Below are positions 46,338-55,877 of a DNA stretch of 64,000 nt, one piece after another. Source of the DNA: Larix kaempferi (lineage: Eukaryota > Streptophyta > Pinopsida > Pinales > Pinaceae); the NCBI GenBank assembly GCA_027924585.1, contig BSBM01000050.1:186001-250000 (forward strand), given 5' to 3'. The notes under the pieces were generated by a model. The model saw nothing but the letters and a program-made list of their open reading frames with translations, did not search any database and was not told the DNA's origin. A program made the translations under genes and the position numbers. How positions within the stretch are numbered: position 1 is the stretch's first letter; each line of letters opens with the position of its first letter.

Positions 46338-46735
46338 ATTTTTCTTTAGTTGTCTTCAATTGTGCAATCTATGGGATCAAGTGATCTTTTACTAAGTCAA
46401 CCAGAATCCCTTTTACCTTAGATTCATTTTTATTTTTCTTAGCTTTCCCATCATCATTTGTAGGCTCAGGAGTAGCTTTGTTTACATAATCATTAACCTC
46501 ATTCTCTTCCAGAATGAACTGTATTCCGGTTTTCCAAGACCTGAAGTTCATAGCACCGTCAAGTCTGTCTTTAACCTTGAGCGTGGTCAGCATCTTGACC
46601 CTAGCGCCCAACCACGGATGCTTAATAGCTGCAAATAAAGTTATTCAGGTACACTATTTAGGATTGTGTAAGCCTAATATGTCTTCAAAACTAAGATCTG
46701 AAACCTTTTTGCTATGATACCATGTTGATTTTACA
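46338..46735 (-). mobile_element. copia fragment: primer site and gag N-terminus
   Basis: On the minus strand TGGTATCATAGC (46712-46723) is followed about 100 bp later by a gag N-terminus at 46369-46611: LDGAMNFRSWKTGIQFILEE, the copia-type gag start with its NF..WK...I..LEE pattern. Only a few LTR bases remain on one side. Copy 1 of the duplication lacks this piece, so it inserted after the duplication. Confidence 0.75.
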
Positions 46736-47082
46736 ATGGACAAAAGGTAGACACTTAATCTCTTCACATATTTGGGTGTCCTATGCAGTTAAATATTCAT
46801 TTCTATGTTCCTCCAAAACAATCGGATTAAGCGCTCTTAAAGAAATTTACCTACTAGAATCATGATTCTAGGTAAGAATTCATGTTTTCTTTTAGTATGT
46901 AATATTGTTATGTTGTCTCTATAATTGCAACATTGTGCATAAATGATCAGTGTATGAATAATGATTCTAGGTAATGATTCGACTCTTTACTTTGAATGTT
47001 TAATACATGAAAACATAAATATAATGTGCATTTAGTATTTTCAATGATATTGTCATGCATTTATGTCACTTTGGCATGTTTA

Positions 47083-48471
47083 TGATGGCAAGGGCACACC
47101 CTTGCCCCTACACGAGGATCTTTTCACTCTCTACATCCACCAACTTGTTTCTCAAAGAGAATGCATGCAGAATAACACAGGCTATGTGCCTTTCTAATTC
47201 CAACGAACCTTTGCTAGTTTCATAAATCACTTCCAGTTTTGGCTTCTTCTTTCTGCATCCAAACTACTATTCTGTAGTTAACTCGAGAAGGCTTAACTTC
47301 CTTCGTTCTAATTTCTGCTGCAAAACAAAACTGAAAACACCCTCAAGGAATGTTGCTTCACGCACTTCTGCAAAACCCAATTTTGAAAACCTCACTAATC
47401 TCTTCAACTGTGGATTTTCTCGGAAAAAAACTCACGAGTCACACAATAGACCCCATCCTGCACAAAACTTAGATCGCAGAATCTTTAGATTTGTCTTCCT
47501 TTGTCCAGAAACTGAGCCACAAGTTCAATGACGGTTTTCCTCCACGCATTTTCCTTAAAACAGGAAGCTCACGCTTAGAGCTTCTACATAGCTCTCTTCT
47601 CCCTTAACAAAATCAACCAGCAAACTAATCAAATGTAACTTTCTCTACCATTAGGGTCAGACACAGTGAAACACAGATTTATCAATAAATCAACATTCAT
47701 CATTAACACAGATTTCTCGAAAAATCAACATTCATCATTACACAAGGAATTTACAAACTCGCTTCCCCCAATTCACAAAATGAATTCACACAGAAATTCT
47801 ACCCACCCCTTCTTTCTTATAACTGGAACTTCATAAGAAATTCTACCCAGCTCTGCTTCTTAATTTACTCTCAGGCTTCATGCGTAGGTTAGTTACATAA
47901 CTAATATTCTTCAAATTTCTCAAATACATCATATATAGACTGTAAAAGAGACAAGCACCCAACATTGAATAATTTCCTTTCTCATTAATTAACGAAACTG
48001 TACATGCCACTTTGAAAATCAGAGAACCTCCCCTACTCTGCATATGGCCCTATACATCTCAATGGCCATCTCTCTTTTTTCTGAACTCTCACTGAGTTCT
48101 TTTTTTCCCCGAGACCCTCTCTAATTCTGTTACAAAAAACAAAGCCCCTTCAGCTCCCACTAACTTCCTATAATCTAGCCACCTAACTCTATAATTAGAA
48201 ACTACCCTTACTTCACCTATGACTCACTCAACTAGTAACTAAAAACAAGTAACTATCTACTCGGTTCATTCCCTTTCTTTAGGGATTCGTTACATAACTT
48301 TGATGCCTTCATAATTGTTCATCAATTAACTACTAACCCTAAGTATATTCACTAGGAAATAAGATACTTTGTACAAGGAAATTACAATGGCCCCTACTTG
48401 GGCTGAGGTCTAGACCCTCAGGTCTGACTATACATTTGCTCATAACCTTGGAAGCTAATGCTCCTGTATCA
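47083..48471. mobile_element. solo LTR, 1389 bp
   Basis: An insertion absent from duplication copy 1. Its ends are TGATGG...GTATCA, with TGAT/ATCA inverted termini, and GTTTA lies on both sides (47078-47082 and 48472-48476). The 5-bp target duplication, TG...CA ends and lack of coding capacity fit an LTR left after recombination between the two LTRs. Orientation and clade are not determined. Confidence 0.75.
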
Positions 48472-48732
48472 GTTTATTTCATAAATATAAATATGCATTT
48501 GGTATTCGCAATGTTATTGGCATGTGTATATGTCCATGTTCTCTTTGATGCTTACACCATACTATCCGCTTTTTGTTTTCTGTTGTCAAGTTTTTCTCAA
48601 TATATATTCGCTTTGATGCTTTATGTTTTCTTTTCTATTACAATTTTATGGAAAATTATCATATTATAGCAATTGTTGTTAGTAATTGTTGAAAGCAACT
48701 GCAGGGACATTGACACCTCGTGGCTCTTGTTT

Positions 48733-49895
48733 TAAATGTGATGGTTCCTTTCTAAATGCGTGTACACTAGGCACTAGCCACTAAAATAATTAGAATCTCA
48801 AGAGAAAATATATTTGATCAATGTTATGAAGAAGAATGACTATAAACCAAAATAAAAATAAAAATTTGAAAGGTGTGTTATAAAGCGAAAATGAATTTAA
48901 GGTTTTAATTGCAAAGAGTAAAAATAATAAAAGAGAGAAATATAACCATTGTTTTCCTTCCACCAAATACTCCTTGGAGGAAACTAAATTCTCTAATGGA
49001 CAAAATCATTCCTTAATAATATGGTGGAGTATTGCTTCAATTGCTTATGTGTGTGTCCAAACAATGGGAAACTGACATATTTGTGTTAAACATGGAAAAT
49101 TTTAGGGGCCAATCTTATCCCATGGGCTAAATTTAGGGGTTTTAAATTTTTAATGGGTTATTTTTTTATTAAACACTCATTACGTATGATTATCGGACAT
49201 TTTATTTATTTATTTTTAATGAATAGAAGGTTAGCCCCATCGAATTTAAAAAGCGGAGGAAAGATAAAACAGTTTTGCCCCCCTAAAAATCAATTTAAAC
49301 CTTTGTTTTCCCATGAAAATATCTAGGCAGCTCCCATTCGCCCCTAATTTCCAGAAATGGTAGTTTCTAGGGGCTCTTTCACCTTCTATCAATCATGGAA
49401 ATCAAATTTAGAGTTACATTCATATAGATTTTATGGGTTGAATTTTATTTTGAAAGTTTCTCAATGTCCATATTAGAGGGGTAGTTGATATTTATTATTA
49501 GGTCTTATAATGGCCCATTTGCATCTAGGAAATTTTTGAATCCCATTGCCTCAGATCCAAATTTTTCCCAAGAAACATGGGGATTGTGAAGCTCACGATC
49601 GGTGAGGTGGAAATAACGTTCTGTGGGTGTTTGGGGCATCATGCTCGGGGCTAGGACTTCATTCATAGCCGCATATTTGGGCTTATAGGGCTCCATGGCG
49701 TTACTTATAACCAGTTCCATTTTTTTTCTACTAGTGTTTGTGTTCTCCTTTATGAGATAGACCATGAGTGGAGTAACCTAGAATCCTGTTGTCTTTGTTG
49801 TTTCTTTTGCTTTGGGTGTTGTTAGGTATTTTGCATGTTTCTTGTTTTGTTTATTTTTTTATTGTTCTAAAATGATTTTTGCAGGGTTGACATAG
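48733..49895. other. intergenic DNA left of gypsy-2
   Basis: AT-rich, no recognised gene except the unidentified frame at 49505-49765. Confidence 0.5.
49505..49765 (-). other. unidentified 86-codon frame
   Basis: The second half (PTERYFHLTDRELHNPHVSW, then EKFGSEAMGFKNF) has balanced, protein-like composition unlike the AT-rich noise around it. I cannot assign a family. It may be an exon remnant or part of an old element. No convincing splice sites were found. Confidence 0.3.
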
Positions 49896-50571
49896 TGTTA
49901 ACACCCAAAAAGTGCTCACTGGCTCATTTCCTTATTCACATGACTCATTTGTCCACTTTTCCACCATTTGAGCCTCTAAAGCCATCAAAAGGTCACCAAA
50001 AGACCATAATACACCCCTTTTTTCCCCTCAAAAAGCATAAAAAACCCTCAAAAAGGGTCCAAAATTCCCAAAAATATTAAAAAGGGAATAAAAATATTTA
50101 AAATATTCAAAAAAGGAAAAAGGAGGGAAAATGTATCTAAACCATGTTGGTCAATACCATTAGTTTCCTCAAAACCATAATGGTATTCCCCACCACCAAA
50201 AACTATAAAAAGGTGGTAGGGGCTCCTCACTTTCCATCCATCCATCATCCTATCCTCACGCTGTCAAAATCTCTCATGAGACTTTTGGCCATTTTCAGCA
50301 TCTTGGAGAAGAGACCTTTGGAGCTTGGAGTTACTCACCTTGGGAGTTGCTGAACACAAATCCTCACCATTTGAGGTATCTTAATACAAAACACCTATTC
50401 TTTTATTTCTTGTTCTTGAATCGTTTTAAAAAAAAAATTATTTGTTATATGCACATGCTAGTTTAGATTTATATTTAATTTATAATTGTTTTTGCTTTCA
50501 ATATTAAAACTGCTATCACATTGTTGATAGGTTCCCGTTGCACAAAGCTTGGTTGCAAAACCAAGCCAACA
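49896..50571 (+). repeat. 5' LTR of gypsy-2 (left boundary inferred)
   Basis: The right end CCAAGCCAACA is fixed by the primer site five bases later. The left end is inferred from TGTTAACACCC at 49896, whose TGTT would pair with the terminal AACA. TATA box TATAAAA lies at 50204-50210, with the transcription start likely near 50235. No second LTR is available to confirm the left end. Confidence 0.65.
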
Positions 50572-50576
50572 GTTCT

Positions 50577-50591
50577 TGGCGACTCCGCTGG
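50577..50591 (+). promoter_or_regulatory. primer-binding site of gypsy-2
   Basis: TGGCGACTCCGCTGG, identical over 15 bases to that of gypsy-1 (22279-22293, minus strand). Confidence 0.85.
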
Positions 50592-50811
50592 CTTCGAATT
50601 ATTAGATCTCAGTTTTTTGCTTTAGATCTTAGTTTTTGTTAGTTTTAATCATTTTAATTCATAGATCTGCCATCCTAGACAGCAAATCCATTGTTGTTCT
50701 AGATCTTGGCCCTTTCTATTGCCATTAACAGCCTGAAATTACCATTTTTGGGTTCGTTTTTCGATGCCTGTTTTACGGCTTTCACCTCGCGGCTTTTTTC
50801 CTGACAGTCGA

Positions 50812-51043
50812 GTGGCTCATCGCGACCTCGCGGCTTTTTTCCGCGTGGCGCGCCACGGCTTCGCGGCCATTTTACTCGTTGCACATCGTGGCTTCACGGC
50901 CATTTTCCGCGCTGCACATCGCGACTGTGTGACCGAAACCCGCGCTGCACATCGCGGATTCGCGACCGAAACCCGCGCTGCACATCGCGACTGCACGGTC
51001 GAAACCCACGCTGCACATCACGATTGTTTTCCCAAAACCCGCG
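50812..51043. repeat. 33-bp minisatellite in the gypsy-2 leader, in coding phase
   Basis: Seven units start at 50812, 50845, 50878, 50911, 50944, 50977 and 51010, each with (G)(C/T)(T/G)G(C)ACATCGCG-like cores. Because 33 is divisible by three, the plus-strand frame 50764-51372 encodes an 11-residue repeat of the form RAAHRDC..ET. The minus strand is also open with an M-C-S-x-G-F repeat. Whether either is translated is unknown. Confidence 0.85.
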
Positions 51044-51780
51044 ATGCAATTTTTTTGAATTCGGCCAATTTTTTGAAAATATTTTTTGCTGTATTTTTTG
51101 CCCATTTAGCATATTTTACAGCATTAATTTTTCTACATTTTTACAGCCATACTAAATCTTTTACTATTTATATATGCTCCATTAAAAGTCTTTTTAAAAA
51201 AATTTCAGCAATTGAAGGAAAGACTTTCTGCATTTTATTTAGATCAAGGTTTTACTGTTTATTTGCTCAATACTTTTTCCAAGCAATTTGTAAGAGATCC
51301 ATTTATTTCTTGAAATATTTATGTTATTTGCTTTCCTTCAAATTATTTCAAAGATCCATTATTTTTGAATAGTTTTTTCAAGCATTTACATTTCAAAAAC
51401 GCCTTTATTTTTTGCAAAACTGGATTTGTATTTTTTTTTTCATTTGTAATCAATCGCCCAAGCGAGGCAAATCAATTTCAGTTTAATAATCACACTTGCA
51501 CCCACTCTGCCACATTATTTAAACTGAGCCTTAAAATCTACCTTAACTCAACCTACTTTTTAACCCCACTTGGGAAGCACTTAAAAGAATCTTGTAGTTA
51601 GGTAGGATTGAGGGGATAGGTGTTCCAATAACACCCCTCAATTATTTACATTTGAGACATAGTGGTTGTCTTTTACGGTACCAAAATCCCTTATAATTTT
51701 GACACGGTTATCAACCAATTTATCGGGAAGGCCTCTCCCTTAGGAGGGTTGAAGTAGCCAGACTGGTTCCAAAAGCCTGA

Positions 51781-52067
51781 GTGGAATACCGCAATCCATT
51801 CAGTAACCGAAGGATACCTTTCGAAGTTCTCGGTGTACACCCGTATGGGGGTACAACGGCGATAGAACCAAACTGCAGATTCACCCAACCGAACGTGTCA
51901 TGAACGGGGTATCCTAGTTGCCACTCTTTAGGATTGTCTACCCGGTGTCCCTCCGGTAGGGGGATATCTAGCCGTTGATTCAACACTCTATATTGTCTGA
52001 CTTGGATTTCATCACCTTGCAGAGAATATCGTTTGTTGACTCACAATACTTCTAGTTAGGTGTTTGC
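51781..52067 (+). promoter_or_regulatory. conserved leader block (shared with gypsy-1)
   Basis: GTGGAATACCGCA (51781-51793), CGTGTCATGAACG (51894-51906), CGGTAGGGGGATATC (51954-51968), a 22-base block with core TTGGATTTCATCACCTTG (51999-52020) and TAGTTAGGTGTTTGC (52053-52067) occur in the same order as in gypsy-1. Start-to-start steps of the last four are 60, 45 and 54 bp, against 63, 48 and 54 bp in gypsy-1. It lies about 315 bp before the gag frame. Confidence 0.8.
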
Positions 52068-52381
52068 ATGATACAATACCCACCTTTGGTCTAGTGAGCA
52101 CCACTTTTTTCTAGGAACTGTTTGACTTTTGGTATTCTAACCAATTTTTTGGATCCCTCCACTTATTATAGCACAACTATTATAATAAGTGCTTTTGAGG
52201 TTTGTTGTTGGCCTAAGAGCTGTTATTTTTTCACTCCCCTCTTGCACACATTGTTTCACTAGGGTTTCGAGTCTTTTACATCACCACCATCCACTGGAAT
52301 TTTTATACATTTCTCACCATTGAGAATTTAAGACGGTCCCACCATTTTCAGGGTGAACCCCCTCAGTTTGGCGCCCTTGAC

Positions 52382-54477
52382 TTGACACGTCATCAGCATA
52401 GAACACCGTCATTTGATTCTGACGCGCCTCACTTCACATCTGATTCTGAGGCTGAATCTGAACACCCCATTGAAATATCACCAACCAACACCATGGCTGG
52501 ATCACAATACGATCCCCTTTTCACCAGTACTATTGGAGATACATCGACAAACCCTACTACTACTGTGCCACCCATGGTAACAACAACCCCATTAGGCATG
52601 CCTAATATAGGGGCCATTCCCCCTTTAGGTATTCCCAACACAGGGCCACCACCTATTATGGGTATGCCCAACATAGGGGTCACACCCCCTCTCATTACCA
52701 CAACCCAGATCCCAGGAATTCCTGGCACTATTCCTAACCCCTCTGCAACCCATGTTGCACTTGGGAGTGCTGGCCTTTCCCACACCACATCGGTTGGAGC
52801 ACACATACATTCCATACCTAGCATACCCTTAGGGGCCACTGGACCACTACATAATGTTACCATTAACAGTTATGTCCCAGCCACTACATCACACCCCTCG
52901 GCTAGTCTACCATTTCTAGCATGTTTGAATTTTCCAGACTTGGCAAGACTAACTAATGATCCTATTAGACATGACCCCACTTGGCCCCCCATGCCCACAA
53001 AGCTTCCCTCGGACATCCCGAAGTTTGAAGGAAAACCTGGGGAAGATCCCCAAAACCACATAATGTCATTTCACCTATGGTGTTCATCTAACTCCATAGT
53101 GGATGACTCCATTAGACTAAGACTGTTGCAACGAACATTCACTGGCTCTGCAGCCAAGTGGTACATTGAAAAACCACATGGGACCCACCATACATTTACG
53201 TCCCTCGCCTCCACTTTCCTTCAGTTTTTTCAGCTACCTGTACGCTATGATGCAAGAGTTGAAATATTGTTGTCTTGTAGACAAAACATAGCTAGCCACA
53301 TCACCGACCATATCCATGAGTGGCGCAAACGCCGTAGCCTCTGCAAGATAAAACTGGACAACCGTATATTTTTGGATTGGTTTCTCAAATCACTCCTACC
53401 CCTCATAGCCAAGGATGTAGCTTCTAAACGACCCCAGTCGGAAGAAGAAGCCATTCTAAAAGCCCAGCAATTTGATCTGATCTACGCCCAATGTGGCTAC
53501 TTGTATACCATTTTACCTGACGCTCCCCGCGGCGATTCCTCCCGGACTGACATGCCGAGGGAATCCCACACCCCCGATGGCATCATTGGACAAGTTACGT
53601 CCCACAACCAACCATTTTCCATTATGCGCAATAATAACGGCCCCGATCTTTCGCGGGCCACATCTCACTCCGGAGCTACAACTTCGTATGCTCCCATGGC
53701 CCACCCCCACCACACTCATGGACCCCCATGTCCACCACAATGTTATGGTCACGCACCTTCAGCCTATCCACCTCTAGTTGCACCCCCTACGTATTACCAT
53801 CAGCAGGCCACACATGCTCATATTCACTCACAATCCCCAACGACTTATTTCCCACCACAGGTAGTCCTTGCTGCACCACAACCTCCAATCGCTCAGACTT
53901 ATCCTCCAAACAACAACAATGCTACCCCCGCCAACCAAAACCCTGATCGACCACCGAAACAGGGTAAGAACCCCAATTTACGAACAAACCACCCATGTTC
54001 CATATGCGGGGTATACGACCATTATACACACACTTTCCCCCATTTGGGGCGAGCACGCCAACTGTGGTCTGATGACGCCCAACGCCAAGGACACACGGCA
54101 CAACCAGCGCCACCTCCTCAACCACAACCCATGGTGCTGCAGAATCCTTTGCCCACACAAGGAGTGGCGAACACTCATCCGTTGGATCCTCCTCAAGGAA
54201 CCACAGCACCACAACAACGAATCACATATGTTGCACACACAAACCAACCGATGGATTCAAGTAGTCATCATCTCCTTATGATGTCATCGTCCGACATGAA
54301 TCTCCAAACGCGTCGAAACCAATACGCCCCCACTGCACCTAAAAATGTTCTCCCTATGATTGAACAACCAGTTGAGAATGCACCTACATCGTTCGTCTCC
54401 ACAGTTAGACCCGGATTATACTCGAAATCACCTATGACTTCCACATTCCAATCCATCCCACCCCCTTTGAATATAAC
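52382..54477 (+). pseudogene. gypsy-2 gag, cut by gypsy-3
   Basis: The frame is open from 52382, and the first ATG is at 52493. The N-terminal ~180 residues are Pro/Gly/Thr-rich (repeated GMPNIG.PP-like phrases). The gag core follows (LPSDIPKFEGKPGEDPQNH, FHLWCSSNS, AAKWYIE, HEWRKRR), matching gypsy-1 gag in motif order. The zinc knuckle near 53995-54040 reads CSICGVYDHYTHTF: the last Cys of CCHC is Phe here (TTC), which should weaken nucleic-acid binding. The coding sequence ends at the gypsy-3 LTR. The ~20 residues that continue to 54538 are LTR sequence. Confidence 0.85.
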
Positions 54478-54850
54478 TGTTAGGAACCCATGTCTTTACT
54501 TTGTTAGTATGTTATTGTTGGACGCATATGCTTTGTAAGTCGTCCGGTAGTATTTGTTGATCAATAGTTGTGTTATTGTTGTTGGCGCATATGCTTTGTA
54601 AGTCGCCGTAGTATTTTTGATCCATAGTTTGTAACGGCCCATGGTTTCGACCCATAGTATTGGCGCCTAGAATTAGTATATAATTGGGTGTTGAGACCTA
54701 TGAAGGCACCGTGAAGTTATTTGTATTGAGCTTGCTCATAGGAGGTTGCCCCCTCGAAGTGGCCCGTGATCAATATAAAAGTGATTCTGAGTTCTATCAT
54801 TTCTGCTATTTCGCATATTCGTATTAATTAATTGTTGCAGGTGCCTCACA
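54478..54850 (+). repeat. 5' LTR of gypsy-3
   Basis: TG at 54478 to CA at 54850, TATA box TATAAAA at 54774-54780. It contains an internal tandem copy of GCATATGCTTTGTAAGTCG (near 54526 and 54587), a ~62-bp duplication. The left edge coincides with the end of gypsy-2 gag homology. Confidence 0.8.
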
Positions 54851-54852
54851 TC

Positions 54853-54864
54853 TGGTATCAGAGC
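54853..54864 (+). promoter_or_regulatory. primer-binding site of gypsy-3
   Basis: TGGTATCAGAGC, a perfect match to the usual initiator tRNA-Met site, two bases after the LTR. Confidence 0.9.
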
Positions 54865-55387
54865 ACTTTCTTGGGCTCGCTGGGTGAAATTTTTGCCAAA
54901 AAAATTTTCGCATCTGTTTCAGGTTCGGATTTGGGAATAATCCCTATCCGCTTAACTGTGGGAAGTACTTGGGCATAAGCCCTAAAACTCATTGTGAGGA
55001 GTACCACAGGAACCCCGAAGTAGCTGGCCCATTGAGAGGACCTGCCAGCGAAAAGGGCAACGACCCCTACCTGATTGACTAGTTCCCACCCGTGAGGTAA
55101 ACCAAGAGCTGTCGTTTGTGGCAAAGCGGTTATCAGTTTTACCTGAGCTGTGGAGTGAGGGGTACTGCCCCAATACGCAAGCCGTCAGACAGCATTGGTG
55201 GCCGAGTGAAACCCCTGAACTGTTAGGAAGCCGCACATACCTGGGGTCCATATCTACTTTCAGCTGAACTATTGTCGATCACTACTGTGCCGTTCAGATC
55301 CATTTTGCAAGTTGTTTCAGTTCTGGCTGCTTTCAGTCCATTTGGCGCTGTTCCAGATCCCTTCCGAGCCATAGCCGCTCCATCTGG

Positions 55388-55432
<45 letters not shown>

Positions 55433-55877
55433 ATAAGATTCAGTTTTGTGTCCATATCTCCCTTGTTTTTACTCTGTTTCCCTTGAAATTTTTGGGGAAC
55501 CCCTGTCATCCCATTCTGCATATTTCAGTCCTGAGGACCCTATCCCCAATTCCCCTTCCCAAAGCCCGAAATCCCGCATTTGTCTATTTTTAAGGTTTGC
55601 CATAACTTCCTCAGATTTCACCCAAGCACCTTCAAATTTTACCACAGAGTTCCTTTCTGAATTCTGCTTCTTTGTCCCCCTCTGCCAAATTTTCTCATTC
55701 TTTCACCCCACTTCTGAAATCCTCATTTTTGCTTCCCCGTCTAGTCGACAGTGTCCAAAACCTAGTCACACCCCAATTACCCTTCAGATTTTTTCCCTAG
55801 TCCAGATTTTCCCTTACTGAAGTAGTTTCTATTTTTGTTTTCCTACCCAGTCAACCGGAAAAAAAAAGGTCCTGGTT
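54865..55877 (+). other. gypsy-3 leader with 43-base poly(A) run
   Basis: Untranslated. 54950-55250 is rich in short complementary segments and may fold. 55388-55430 is an uninterrupted A43 tract, with further A-runs just before the gag start. The tract could be a polymerase-slippage site, so its exact length in an assembly should be distrusted. Confidence 0.65.

Larger units (their letters stand above)
43478..48732 (+). repeat. 3.3-kb duplicated unit, copy 2, with two insertions
   Basis: Follows copy 1 collinearly: start ATGTCCCTGCAGGGGA, end near GGACATTGACACCTCGTGGC. The extra ~1.9 kb comes mainly from a copia gag fragment (46338-46735) and a solo LTR (47083-48471). The segment at 45478-45654 is open and hydrophobic (TLSALIFYVLSICLFVSLF). 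It could be a membrane-protein exon remnant, while its copy-1 partner near 42000 is frame-shifted. Confidence 0.75.
49896..54477 (+). mobile_element. gypsy-2: Tat/Ogre-type Ty3/gypsy element, 5' part
   Basis: Plus strand. 5' LTR, the same primer site as gypsy-1, long leader with a coding-phase minisatellite and the conserved leader block, then gag. At 54478 gag is interrupted by gypsy-3. The remaining pol and 3' LTR must lie beyond the window or be lost. The gag core is homologous to gypsy-1 gag but well diverged, so this is a related but separate family. Confidence 0.88.

Noticed and set aside
54478-54538. C-terminal residues of the gypsy-2 gag frame
   Set aside because: They are encoded by the inserted gypsy-3 LTR, not by gag.
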